Source: Chryseobacterium aurantiacum
Lineage (GTDB): Bacteria; Bacteroidota; Bacteroidia; Flavobacteriales; Weeksellaceae
Assembly: GCF_003020585.1 (NCBI RefSeq)
Contig: NZ_PXUE01000001.1
Span: 682,001-746,000 of the forward strand
Direction of reading: 5' to 3'
Length of the DNA stretch: 64,000 nucleotides
A program made the position numbers and the translations under genes. Position 1 is the first letter of the stretch. The number at the start of each line of letters is the position of its first letter. Under the pieces are notes generated by a model. That model was not told where the DNA came from and searched no databases. It was given only the letters and a program-made list of their open reading frames with translations. Positions 43,472-53,700 of this stretch are shown piece after piece.

Positions 43472-43900
43472 CTATGAATTCTGAGCTCGGAATTTCTTAT
43501 AGCTCTCTTCATTTTCAAAATAAGCCACCTCACCCTCATCACTGATCATTACAATATAGGCATCTGCTTTATCCACTGTTTTCCCACTGTACGGATCAAT
43601 AGCTTCTCTGGCAGTCTTATCTGTTGGAATTCTTTTTACACACATCTCACAGCAACCATAGTATACTTTACCATTGTGAGGAACTTCCATTTGTTTTTTG
43701 CCCATATAGGCATTATTAACCATGCAGACTGTTTCATTCGGAACACGGCTGCCTTTTGCATACTGTCCGGAAGCTGCTGGCTGAGGTTTCTGCGCAGTGA
43801 CGGGTTCCACATTTTTTACTTTCTCCTTTTCCTTATTACAAGCCAATACAACTGTTGCACTGAAAAGAATAATACAGGTGTTTCTAAATATTGTTTTCAT
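43472..43900 (-). CDS. Cys-rich lipoprotein with TRASH/YHS-like metal-binding motif
   Basis: The 142-residue product has a lipoprotein signal (lipobox VLAC, Cys21), a low-complexity linker rich in Lys/Pro/Gln, and a domain with C59 (VCMVNNAYMG) and the cluster C83, C84, C87 (YYGCCEMCVKR). This arrangement of one N-terminal Cys and a CCxxC after an aromatic pair resembles TRASH/YHS-type metal-binding domains. Last gene of the RND efflux operon, 8 bases after the adaptor gene, it may hold or hand over metal in the periplasm. Metal identity is unknown; copper or another soft metal is likely. Confidence 0.72.
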   Translation of the reverse strand: MKTIFRNTCIILFSATVVLACNKEKEKVKNVEPVTAQKPQPAASGQYAKGSRVPNETVCMVNNAYMGKKQMEVPHNGKVYYGCCEMCVKRIPTDKTAREAIDPYSGKTVDKADAYIVMISDEGEVAYFENEESYKKFRAQNS

Positions 43901-43908
43901 TGTTGATA

Positions 43909-44991
43909 TTATTTAATTAAGCTACCTTCTAAAATTTCCTCATTCCCTTTTTTAATGATCTGGTCTCCTTCTGACAGCTCTCCGAATACTTCAATAGTAT
44001 CATTAAGGATTCTTCCTTTTTTGACAGGGATGAATTTTGCTTTTCCATTTTCTTTCTTAATGACATAAATTCCCATATTGCTTTCTACCACAGAAGATCT
44101 TGGGATGAAAAATGTTGCTTCTTTATTTTGTAAAGGAATCATGGATTCTGCAATCATAAATGGCTTTAATTCCTTAGAATGATTGACAAAATCTGCCTCT
44201 ATCTTCTCCGAACGCAGTTTGAGATCCAAAGAACCCGATTTTCTCGATATTCTGGCTTTAAAACTTTTTTCAGGAATAGCACTCACCCGAAATGAAATGG
44301 TATCTCCCACATTAAGGTAAGGAACACTAGCCTCGGAAACAGATAAACTCAATCGTAGCTTTGATGTATTTTGAATAACCATAAGCGGAGTTCCTCCCAT
44401 AGGTCCTACATAAGCTCCCAGATCTACCTTTCGTTCCGTAATGACCCCACTAAAAGGGGCTCGGATCACCAGATAACGGTTGATATCCTGAAGTTCGTGA
44501 TAGGCTGATCTTGCAGCATTCATCTGTGCTGCATCGGAAAGTTTTCGGGCTGTAATCTGGTCCAGTGCATCTTTTGCAATGGCTCCCTTGGTCTCATTGG
44601 CCCTATACATTCTTTCATAACTTGCCTTTGTTGAGGTATAGATTGCTTCCTGTGCCTGCCATTTGGCTTTGGCATTAGCGGCCTGAGATTGTATTTCCGG
44701 AGCTTCCAAAACCATAAGAACTTGTCCTGCGCTTACGTAGGTTCCAATATCTACATTAATTTTCTTTACATAGCTCTGCACTTTAGCAAATAATGCCGTT
44801 TCCTGATCGGGAACCAGTTCTCCGGGAAGTTTAAGTTCCACTTTTGGATTGCTTTTTTTGATGGTTACCGTTTCCATGGGGTTCATCATCATGGCTTTCA
44901 TTTCTTGTTTGGGAGCGGTTTTTTCTTTGCTGCAGGATGCCGGGATCATCATAATACTAAGGATGGCGGCGGTGTATAATAGGTTTTTCAT
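43909..44991 (-). CDS. RND efflux periplasmic adaptor (membrane fusion protein)
   Basis: A 360-residue MFP lipoprotein (lipobox ASC, Cys20). Its layout is beta-barrel, lipoyl half (VKKINVDIGTYVSAGQVLMVLEAPE, about 70-95), alpha-hairpin (about 95-160), second lipoyl half (IRAPFSGVITERKVDLGAYVGP, about 175-197) and barrel/proximal domains. It links the inner-membrane pump to TolC. The N-terminal region just after the lipid anchor is Met-rich (MKAMMMNPMETV), reminiscent of copper/silver-handling adaptors. It is separated by 12 bases from the pump gene. Confidence 0.92.
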   Translation of the reverse strand: MKNLLYTAAILSIMMIPASCSKEKTAPKQEMKAMMMNPMETVTIKKSNPKVELKLPGELVPDQETALFAKVQSYVKKINVDIGTYVSAGQVLMVLEAPEIQSQAANAKAKWQAQEAIYTSTKASYERMYRANETKGAIAKDALDQITARKLSDAAQMNAARSAYHELQDINRYLVIRAPFSGVITERKVDLGAYVGPMGGTPLMVIQNTSKLRLSLSVSEASVPYLNVGDTISFRVSAIPEKSFKARISRKSGSLDLKLRSEKIEADFVNHSKELKPFMIAESMIPLQNKEATFFIPRSSVVESNMGIYVIKKENGKAKFIPVKKGRILNDTIEVFGELSEGDQIIKKGNEEILEGSLIK

Positions 44992-45003
44992 TGAATGTAA
45001 AAA

Positions 45004-48000
45004 TTATAAGTTGGAATTAGAATAATGGATGCTTTCTTCATCTTCCGGATCTAAAGAAAGTGAAGTAGTACTAGCCTTGTTTTGTATCCATCCAAAAACA
45101 AGCGGAAGAATAACAAGAACAGAGAATGTTGAGAAAATAAGTCCTCCAATTACGGCACGGCCCAACGGCGATACCTGATCTCCTCCTTCTCCGAACCCTA
45201 TAGCCATGGGAAGCATCCCTGCAGCCATTGCCAATGTCGTCATAATGATCGGACGGATACGGAGTTTGGCGGCCTCAATAGCAGAATCTAATGCATTCCC
45301 TGTTGATTTTCGAATGGTTTCAGCATTACTGATCAATAGAACAGCATTGGCAATGGAAACTCCAACAGACATGATTAATCCCATATAAGACTGAAGATTC
45401 AAGGTAGACCCTGTAAGCTTTAATAAGGTCAACGATCCAACAATAACAAACGGTACCGTTGTTAAAATAACCAGTGAAACACGGAAAGACTGAAAAGTGG
45501 CTGCAAGCATCAGAAAAATTACTGCTGCTGCAATGAGAAGTCCGGAAGAAAGGCTGTTCATGGTTTCATCCAGTACGGGAGCCATTCCGGAAACCTCAAT
45601 GTTTATTCCTTTTGGAAGTTCACCAAGGGATTCAATGGCTTTTTTTACATCCTTGGAAGCCTGTTCCAGATCCGTTTTATGGATATTAGCTGTAACCGTA
45701 GTGTAACCCATTGTTCCCAGATTGTAACTTTCTCCCAATTCCTTTGAAGAACTGATGGTGGCAACATCTCCCAAAACAGGTCTGTCAGAGTTTTTAGACA
45801 ACGGAATATTGGCCAGTTCCTCTTTACTGTTAAGAATATTTTGAGGAGTCTGTACCTGCACATCATAGGCAATACCCATCATTCCTCCCACCCAGAAGTT
45901 CTTATTGGTATAGCGGGTAGAAGCAGTGGCTGTCACCAAAGATTTAGCAATATCCTGAGCATCCAGTCCCAATTGTGCAGCCTTTACTCTGTCAATATTA
46001 ATCTGTAAAGCAGGATAGTTCATAGATTGGGGGATTTGCTGATCCCGCATGTATTCAATTTCTTTGATCTTGGTTAAAAGCTTTTCTGCATACATACGGT
46101 TCATCTTTTTCATCATTCCTGAAATCCTTATTTCGACAGGATTGTTTGTTCCCTGACTTAGAATTTTTTCAGTTAATTCAATAGGTTCAAAAGAAATCTG
46201 AACGTCAGGCATCTTTTCCTTGTAATATGTTCGTAGCTCATCCTTTAGTTCATCGGAATTACCGTTAAATTCCTTCAGGGCAACCTGCATTAAAGCTTCA
46301 TGAGGACCTGCATTATAAAGGTAGATGGGGCTTACGGCAAACGTAGATGGATGTTGTCCGATAAATACAGAAGAAATGGCAATATTGTCTTTTCCAACCT
46401 TATTTTTCAGATGTTCGAGGAATTTTTTAACTTTTATTTCCGTGACTTCAATACGGGTTCCTTCCGCTGCCTTTATACGAACCTGAAACTGACGCGAGTT
46501 TACAGTAGGCAATACATCTTTTCCGGTCACTTGATAAAGTCCAAATCCAATCCCCAAAACAATAACTAGACTTACGCTTACAATAACTTTCCTGTGTTTC
46601 ATCATAGAAGATAAAAACTCTGAAAAACGGTCACGGAAGCGGGTAAACCAATTTTGGTTATGGTTCTCACAGGTTTTAGGATCATGCTTCATCATCCAGT
46701 TGGCCATTACCGGTACAAAAGTTTGTGACAAAATAAAGGATACAATCATCGAAAAACCTATTGCCATCGCCAAAGGCATAAATAATGATCCCGGAATACC
46801 ACTCATCATGAAAGCCGGAGCAAATACAGCGAGAATACAAAGCATGATCAGCAATTTCGGGAAAGCGATTTCCTTACAAGCATCCCAAATGGCCTGTGCG
46901 CGGGTCTTCTTCATTGCAAAATGTTGGTGAATATTTTCAATGGTCACTGTACTTTCATCCACCAGAATTCCTATGGCAAGAGCAAGTCCGGATAAGGACA
47001 TAATGTTAATAGATTGTCCGAACAGTTTCAGAAATAATACCCCCGAAATAATGGAGATTGGAATTGTCATAATAACAATCAATGCAGCTCTGCGGTCATT
47101 TAGAAAAAGCATCACCATAAGCCCGGTCAGTAAAGCTCCCAAAACTCCTTCAACAGCTAAGCTTTTCAGGGCGCTTGAAATATAAACTGATTGGTCAAAT
47201 TCATAGGAAATTTGTACATCATCAGGCATATTTCTCTGGATTTTTGGTAATGATTCTTTCAGTTTATTAACGACTTCAAGAGTAGAAGCGTTGCTAGCTT
47301 TGGCAATATTGATGTAAACAGAACGTTTCCCATCAATTAATGCATAGCCGGTGGCAACATCTGCTCCGTCCTTTACAGTAGCTACATCCCGAACATAGAC
47401 ATTGTCTGCTGTTCCTTTAAAAAGAGGAATATCTCCAAGTTCTTCAACCTTTTTTACCGTATTGTTGGTCGGAGTAAGATAATTGGTTTCTCCTATATAC
47501 ACATTTCCTGAAGGGGAAGTGATATTATTCCTGCTGATGGCCTCTACTACCTGCTCAGGAGATAGATTATGGGCGCGCAGCTTAATAGGATTCACGTTGA
47601 CCTCTATGGTACGCGGGCTTCCTCCAAAGGGCGGAGCGGTAGTAAGCCCAGGGATGGCAATCAGGAAAGGGCGGGCATTGAAATTGGCAATATCCTGCAG
47701 TTCATTATTTGTTTTTGTATTGCTTCGGAAAACAAGCTGCCCTACCGGTTGTGAAGAAGAGTCAAAACGAATAATAAAGGGAGGAGGTGCCCCGGGAGGT
47801 AAAAATACCTGCGAACGGGTAGAAAGGGCATTGATTTGTGCAATGGCTTCTCCCATATTGGTTCCCTCATAAAAATTGACTTTCATCAGAGTGAGTCCCT
47901 GGGTATTTTTAGATTCAATACTTTTGATTCCGTTGGTAAATAAAAGCATATTCACATACATTTTGGTGAAATACCCTTCCATCTGTTGTGGAGTATATCC

Positions 48001-48156
48001 ATTAAAGGAATGGGCAACATATACTACAGGAAGATCCATTTCAGGGAGGATATCTACCTTAACTTCTTTGGCAGCCTTGATTCCGAAAAATAACAGCCCC
48101 AATACCAATACCATTACAGATATTGGTCTGCGTAATGCAAACTTTATAAGATTCAT
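45004..48156 (-). CDS. RND efflux pump, inner-membrane subunit
   Basis: A 1050-residue trimeric RND pump with twelve membrane helices and two large periplasmic loops (about 40-335 and 565-860). It starts MNLIKFALRRPISVMV. In helix 4 the proton-relay motif reads GILVDESTVTIEN, where the drug pump AcrB has two adjacent Asp, here Asp-Glu. Sequence flavour is closer to the HAE-type drug pumps than to CusA, whose helix 4 carries a different pattern. The Cys-rich neighbours nevertheless point to metal or metal-complex export. 14 bases separate it from the TolC gene. Confidence 0.93.
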   Translation of the reverse strand: MNLIKFALRRPISVMVLVLGLLFFGIKAAKEVKVDILPEMDLPVVYVAHSFNGYTPQQMEGYFTKMYVNMLLFTNGIKSIESKNTQGLTLMKVNFYEGTNMGEAIAQINALSTRSQVFLPPGAPPPFIIRFDSSSQPVGQLVFRSNTKTNNELQDIANFNARPFLIAIPGLTTAPPFGGSPRTIEVNVNPIKLRAHNLSPEQVVEAISRNNITSPSGNVYIGETNYLTPTNNTVKKVEELGDIPLFKGTADNVYVRDVATVKDGADVATGYALIDGKRSVYINIAKASNASTLEVVNKLKESLPKIQRNMPDDVQISYEFDQSVYISSALKSLAVEGVLGALLTGLMVMLFLNDRRAALIVIMTIPISIISGVLFLKLFGQSINIMSLSGLALAIGILVDESTVTIENIHQHFAMKKTRAQAIWDACKEIAFPKLLIMLCILAVFAPAFMMSGIPGSLFMPLAMAIGFSMIVSFILSQTFVPVMANWMMKHDPKTCENHNQNWFTRFRDRFSEFLSSMMKHRKVIVSVSLVIVLGIGFGLYQVTGKDVLPTVNSRQFQVRIKAAEGTRIEVTEIKVKKFLEHLKNKVGKDNIAISSVFIGQHPSTFAVSPIYLYNAGPHEALMQVALKEFNGNSDELKDELRTYYKEKMPDVQISFEPIELTEKILSQGTNNPVEIRISGMMKKMNRMYAEKLLTKIKEIEYMRDQQIPQSMNYPALQINIDRVKAAQLGLDAQDIAKSLVTATASTRYTNKNFWVGGMMGIAYDVQVQTPQNILNSKEELANIPLSKNSDRPVLGDVATISSSKELGESYNLGTMGYTTVTANIHKTDLEQASKDVKKAIESLGELPKGINIEVSGMAPVLDETMNSLSSGLLIAAAVIFLMLAATFQSFRVSLVILTTVPFVIVGSLTLLKLTGSTLNLQSYMGLIMSVGVSIANAVLLISNAETIRKSTGNALDSAIEAAKLRIRPIIMTTLAMAAGMLPMAIGFGEGGDQVSPLGRAVIGGLIFSTFSVLVILPLVFGWIQNKASTTSLSLDPEDEESIHYSNSNL

Positions 48157-48170
48157 GTGTAAATTTTTGG

Positions 48171-49556
48171 TTAGTGGGTAATTGCTTTTGTAATCATGGA
48201 AATATCTCCTTTAGAGGCTGCAATAAGTACGATAGCCTGCCAGGAATTATTCTGGGCAATCTCATAATTAATCTCAGCACGGTTCAGAAGATATAAAGCC
48301 TGTGTAAAATCTACAATCGTGGTTAACCCATTTTCATACAGCGCTTTTTGTTGATGAAAAGCCTCTGTAGCAGCTTGTAGTTGTATTTTGGATTCAGCTA
48401 CTTTTGTTACTGCATTTTTATACTTCAACTCCGAAAGATTCTGTTGATTATGCAGTTCCTGCTGGAGCTGTTGATAATCAAAATCCAATGCTTTTGTAAG
48501 TAATTTCTGCTCATTTACTCTGGAATTGTTTCTGTAAAAGTCTGTAAGATTCCAGCTAAGGTTAAATCCTACAATATAATTCATTCTGTCTACTCCAATT
48601 CCTTTCAAATAAGATGCTGAGTAAGCAGAGTTATCCTGAACATAATTTGATGCAAAACCAGACCCACGCCCCTGAAATGTTCCAAAAAAAGAAATAGAAG
48701 GTAAGCTTACGGTATGTAAGTAAGCTTCCTGTTGTTTACTTTTATTAATTTTATGAGCCACAAAAAGAGTGCTGGGATGGCTATCTAAGGATGAGGTTTC
48801 GGGAACCCAATAAGGTGTATTCTTACTGAAATAATGATCTAATTGATAATCATTAAAATTTTCTGCCAGCAAGTCAGCCAGTTTTTTATTGTATTCCAGC
48901 ACATGATCATTGGCATTGATGATTGCCGTTTGAGCACCAGACATTTCTGCTTTTGCCAGAGAGGCATCTACTTCAGGAATCAGTCCGCTGTTGGCCCTTG
49001 CCTGAGCAATGGAGTAAATGACCTCTGAACGTTTATGATTTTCGTGCTGTACATTTTCAAGACGCTGGCTTACCAAAAGATTAAAATAAGCCGCCGCTGC
49101 CTTTATCTGGTGTTGAAATACCTCCTGTTTTAAGTCCGCTTTTTGTAGTTCCGTATCTGCTACCTCAACATTTTCTTTTGTTTTAAGCTTTCCGAAAGTG
49201 TAGACATTCCAATTGATATTGGCCAGATATAGACTCCCGAATCCGGCATTCCAGTTTTGTTCTGCCAAAGGCATGGAAGTAGAGGCAATCCCAGACCCTC
49301 CCATATTGTACATGGGACCGTTTTGAGCATTGATGGTCCCAAAACTCTGCTGAGCCATTAAGGTAACCTCCGGAAGATAATAGGTTTTTTGAAGTTGAAG
49401 CCTTTCATTGGAGGCCTTTATATTGATTTCTTTTTTTTGAATGGACTGGTAATTTTTTTCGGCCCTGAGAAGTACATCCTCTAAGCTCGTGAATTGAGCA
49501 AAGGATAGGGCAGGGCAGCCCAGCCATAAGATGAGTGCTCTGAATGATAAATTCAT
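48171..49556 (-). CDS. TolC-family outer-membrane efflux protein
   Basis: The 461-residue protein has a signal peptide (cleavage after ALSFAQ) and two OEP repeats (about 25-240 and 245-455) of long coiled helices interrupted by short beta-strands; LNRAEINYEIAQNNSW near the C-terminus is typical. It forms the outer-membrane channel for the RND pump encoded downstream. It is 69 bases after the Cys-rich gene and is the second gene of the operon. Confidence 0.92.
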   Translation of the reverse strand: MNLSFRALILWLGCPALSFAQFTSLEDVLLRAEKNYQSIQKKEINIKASNERLQLQKTYYLPEVTLMAQQSFGTINAQNGPMYNMGGSGIASTSMPLAEQNWNAGFGSLYLANINWNVYTFGKLKTKENVEVADTELQKADLKQEVFQHQIKAAAAYFNLLVSQRLENVQHENHKRSEVIYSIAQARANSGLIPEVDASLAKAEMSGAQTAIINANDHVLEYNKKLADLLAENFNDYQLDHYFSKNTPYWVPETSSLDSHPSTLFVAHKINKSKQQEAYLHTVSLPSISFFGTFQGRGSGFASNYVQDNSAYSASYLKGIGVDRMNYIVGFNLSWNLTDFYRNNSRVNEQKLLTKALDFDYQQLQQELHNQQNLSELKYKNAVTKVAESKIQLQAATEAFHQQKALYENGLTTIVDFTQALYLLNRAEINYEIAQNNSWQAIVLIAASKGDISMITKAITH

Positions 49557-49625
49557 AGAATATTTTTAGAATTAAAATTGAAAAATAGTTGTCCCCATCG
49601 GGATCAGAGTATGATTCAATGTATT

Positions 49626-50033
49626 CTAAATTCTATAAACGCAATGAAGAATGAAAAGGGAGGGGTAGTTGAGGTGATATTTTGAGGGATCAAAATAGGA
49701 AGGATTGTTTTCAGGATCAATAGCTACGGCCTGATCAAATACTGTCCCCAGATTGTAATACGGAATGGATGCTGATAAAAACTTTACCGGCGAATTTTTG
49801 TAAGAATGGGGCAGATTATCTTCTTTACAGATTTTTTTTACTTCCAGCTTACAACATTTGCCATGATTTCTTTCTTTGTTGGCACTGCATTTCGGGCAGT
49901 CCAGATCAGAAAGTTTTTTAAGGCCCAGATGTATTTCACTTGAGTTTCCCTTGCAAACATGTCTGCTGGTAGTAAACCCTGAGGAAACTACGATGTAAAG
50001 GAGGATAAACAGTATGTGAAAGACTCTTTTCAT
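49626..50033 (-). CDS. Cys-rich secreted protein, HYC_CC_PP-like
   Basis: The 135-residue product has a signal peptide or membrane anchor (about 4-20) and six or more Cys: HVCKG (about 25-29), LDCPKCSANKERNHGKCCKLE (Cys at about 44, 47, 58 and 59) and KKICKED. This spacing recalls the HYC_CC_PP family, small proteins found next to metal-efflux genes in Bacteroidetes (the first motif here is H-V-C rather than H-Y-C). It is the first gene of the efflux operon, likely a metal-binding or metal-sensing periplasmic protein. Bases around the start show no strong promoter (TAATTTTA is the nearest -7 match). Confidence 0.72.
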   Translation of the reverse strand: MKRVFHILFILLYIVVSSGFTTSRHVCKGNSSEIHLGLKKLSDLDCPKCSANKERNHGKCCKLEVKKICKEDNLPHSYKNSPVKFLSASIPYYNLGTVFDQAVAIDPENNPSYFDPSKYHLNYPSLFILHCVYRI

Positions 50034-50152
50034 TTCGCGGGATAAAATTAGAATGAATAAGAGCTAACGTGTTATATAATTATGGAGGAAGTTTATATTT
50101 TTAAGGAAAAAGCTTCTCCACAAAATGAAATGATAATGTGTTTCTAAAAATA

Positions 50153-50183
50153 AAGGCCTGGATGAATACAAAATCCAAGCCTT
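50153..50183 (-). terminator. Terminator after the DUF3060 gene
   Basis: An 11-base inverted repeat with one mismatch (50153-50163 with 50173-50183); on the minus strand it runs into TTATTTTTAG. Confidence 0.65.
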
Positions 50184-50198
50184 GTTTTTACTGTTCTT

Positions 50199-50588
50199 TT
50201 ATTGTTTCACGACCTTGTTTCCTACACCGGTAAGGGCACTTTCAGGCTTTCCTGTTTTTGTTCCTGCAGATTTGTAGTACACTGTATTATCTCCACCTTC
50301 TATGGCCACTTTGTCTACTTTATCAATATATACTTTGTTTCCGGTACCTGAAACAGAAATCTTTTTTGCACTTCCCTTGATGATTACGGTATTATCACCT
50401 CCTTCTACCTCAACTGTTCCTCCATTCAGGGTATAATTGAGTTTATGACCTACTCCTTCTACCTGTATTTTTTTGTTGTCAGACTGTTCTACGCCTTTGG
50501 TAGATTCTGTCTTTCTGGATTGTGAAAAAGCTTTACCAGTTCCTAAGAATAGGAGGGCTAAAATAGCAGCCGTCTTAATATTTTTCAT
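50199..50588 (-). CDS. DUF3060-type secreted protein
   Basis: The 129-residue product has a signal peptide (MKNIKTAAILALLFLGTGKAFS) and a beta-solenoid-like repeat: GGTVEVEGGDNTVIIKGSAKK, then ISVSGTGNKVYIDKVDKV and AIEGGDNTVYYKS. The period of about 20-22 residues (short beta-strands separated by G-x-x-N-x-V) is typical of DUF3060. Function unknown; such proteins are exported and small. The ATG at 50588 gives the clean signal peptide; the frame opens 21 codons earlier. Confidence 0.8.
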   Translation of the reverse strand: MKNIKTAAILALLFLGTGKAFSQSRKTESTKGVEQSDNKKIQVEGVGHKLNYTLNGGTVEVEGGDNTVIIKGSAKKISVSGTGNKVYIDKVDKVAIEGGDNTVYYKSAGTKTGKPESALTGVGNKVVKQ

Positions 50589-50707
50589 TTTGAATTTGGT
50601 TTTTGTTCGGGATAAATATAGATATAAAATAATTTTCTCCTTGTTAATCAAAAGTTAAATGATTACAATTTTGAACAGAAAATCTTTGTATGATAAGGCC
50701 AAATAAC

Positions 50708-50731
50708 AAAAAAAGCCCCCAAAAGGGAGCT
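50708..50731 (-). terminator. Terminator after the choice-of-anchor-I gene
   Basis: A short hairpin AGCCCCC-AAAA-GGGAGCT (50714-50731, one mismatch); on the minus strand it is followed by TTTTTTTGTTATTT. Confidence 0.62.
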
Positions 50732-50754
50732 TCAATTAAATAGTAAAATATAAT

Positions 50755-53700
50755 CTACTTTACAATAATTCTCTTCAGGTGTCCTTCCGAGGTCTTTACA
50801 AGATAAACTCCTGTAGAAAGGGTTGAAGTAGGTATTGTTAAAGCATTTTTCTCTTTTCCGATCAGTTTTCCTGACATATCGTATAATTCGTAGTCCTGTT
50901 TTCTGTTGAAGTATAAGGTATTTCCTTTGTTTACAGGATTGGGGAATACACTGAAGGTCGCTTTTTCTGAGGCTGCCTCACCGGTTCCTAATGTAGGAGG
51001 AACAGCCACTTCATACATAGACAAGGTTCCGCTAAGTTCATTGGCAATGATGACGTACCCTTTGTTGGTTGTGGTATTTTCAGGAGCGATATAAATAATT
51101 CCTTCAGGGCCGTTGTCTCCTCCATATGCTGAAGTTGAACGGGAATGTTTATAATCTGTGAAAGTAGGATTGCTTGGATCTGTGATATTGTAAACCATTA
51201 CTCCTCCTGTTCTTTCCAATGTGATGAAAGCATACGTTTGTCCGTTAATGACTCCCAAGGCTACTCCTTCCGGTTCAGGACCTTTTGCGCGGCTTCTGCT
51301 TTTAATGGTGTTAGATTCATTATCTGCATTGAAAATTAAAGGATGTTTGGCTGCAATATATCTTTCAAACTGGTCTCCACTGTCATAAACCTGTTGCCTT
51401 GTATCCGCATTAAATATTGAGAATGAACGTGCTCCCAAGGCTGCAATTTCCTCAAAATCGGCATCGTCATCAGTATTTCCTGTAGCAGAGGATACCCTGA
51501 ATCTTCCAAGGTTATGTGAAGCCTTTAATAGATTAGCATTTGGAAAAATAACAGGATCTAATGTATAGTTATTGGCTCCTACCGTTGTTCTTTCACTATA
51601 TCCGGAAAGATCCTTTTCATCTCCCTCATTGGCGGTTACAATATAATGGGTATTTCCAACCTTATAGTTTTGTATTGCATCAGGAATGTAATAAGCTTTT
51701 ACAGGCCAGTTAGCAATAAGAACCTCTCCATTATTGTCTGAAGCATCAAAACCGTTACCCGGAAGACTCATGTCTTTTTTACCTAATCCCCAGATGCCGG
51801 TGATAGTCTTGGTGGTAAGATCAACCTCAGCGATGGCGTTATTTTCCTGAAGTGTTACCCATGCTTTTTTGCTGTCTGCGTTTATCGTAACATATTCAGG
51901 TTCCAGATCCTGAGATAAGGTATTGTTTGTTCTTACCTTTCTTAAGCCAGTAGCTGTTAAGGCAGCAACCTGAGAATCAAAGCTGTTAAAGTTTAAGGTT
52001 GTCACATCAGTTTGAGCAAGGTTGTTAATTCCTCCCGCAATATCAATAATACTGATCGTCCCTTCAGGGTCTATCGTATAAGCATCATTAGGCTCTCCTT
52101 CATTGGCTGTAACAATTTTTGTTCCGTCAGGAGTAAAAGTAATCATATCCGGTAAAGCACCTACAGTAACCTGTTTTAGAAAGTTTCCGTTAATATCAAA
52201 GAAAACTACCGATCCATTTTGCTGCGGATTGGCATTGGGAGAAGCCGCGGCAATAATTCCATTTTTTACGGCAATACTTGTGATGCCTCCGTAAGGGGCC
52301 ATGTTTACGGTTTTGATAATAGATGGTGTGGCGGGGCTGCTAAAATCAATAATATCAAAAACGTCTGTAATAGAGCTGATGGTAAACAGTCGTTGTGTAG
52401 TCTTATCATGAACTACAATTTCTGTAGAACTGTTATTATTTCCGGATGGATCAAAGCTCCCGATATAATTCAATTGGATCTGATTGGATGGTGCAGGGGC
52501 TGGTTTATCATTATCAATAATATAAACAGTTGCTGATTGATCACCTGAAATTGTTGCTCCAGTTGGGTTTTCAAGGCTCACCACAAAATATTCCGCTTTT
52601 TGTTCCTCCAATGTGTCATCGATAATAGGAATATTAACAGTGTAACTTGTTGTAGAAGAATTGATATTGATAGTTTGATTGGCTAAAGTAAAATCATTAC
52701 TGTCCGCAGTACTAAAGGGTGCAGGTTTCACAACCAAATTCACCGTTGCGGTTGAGGGATTGGCTACATTGATCTTAAAGGCCAGATTTCCCACGTTTTC
52801 CTCAACTTTTATAAAGTTTTTATCAAGAGAAATGGATGTTCCGGCAGTTGTAAATGTGCTTGAACTTATTGTAGCTACTGCATTATCACTGAAATCTTCT
52901 ACAGTATTGGGCTTAAGTGCCAGATAATATGTTTGACCCGGAATTAAGCCGGAAGTAGGGATTACAGTGATGGTGTTATTGCTGAAAGAGGTTGTAAAGG
53001 GAACTTGGGTACCTGTAGAACTTCCCAGACGAAGTTCTACAAGATTTTGTGCATTAGAATCGTTAATCGCAGAATTATCTATAAGTCTTACATTTTCATT
53101 AAAGGAAATAGTAGGATTTACAGTAGTAGAGGCATTATTGGTATTGTTGGAGGGAAGATAGGTTGTGGTAGGCGGAGTGGTGTCAATACCTCCGGCAGGA
53201 TTAGCATCCACCGTGAAATTATCAAAACGGTTATTACCTCCGGTTCCTCCTCCTGTTGCAGAGAATTCCACTCTTAATTTAAAGTTGGGATTATTGGACG
53301 CTCCGGCAATGGCAGAAAAATCAAAAGTAATTAATTGAGGATTGGCATCCTGCGGGGTAACCGTTTGATAGGGCATAAAAGTTGTTCCATCCGTTGTATA
53401 AGACCAGGTTTGTGTTCCGGCACCTTGTGCAGATCTTCTGGTGGTAAACTTTACAACAACATTATTATACCCTGTTGTTGGAAGGTGAAATTGTAACGCT
53501 CCGCCAATTGGGTTGTTGAATCGCAGATGAGTTCCGGATGCGTCTCCGTTTCTGGCATTTAAATTATCAATATTAAAGTTTTGTCCCGTACCGTTGGCAA
53601 AATCTATCACACTTGTACCTCCTGCTATGGCTGTAAGGGAACCATTCGCCAACGTAGATGATGGCGTAGTGATGGAGGCTGAGGATGTATTATTGTTAAA

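Noticed and set aside
47483..47872. 129-codon open frame on the plus strand
   Set aside because: It lies wholly inside the RND pump gene on the opposite strand, reads as a low-complexity antisense frame and has no recognisable start context.
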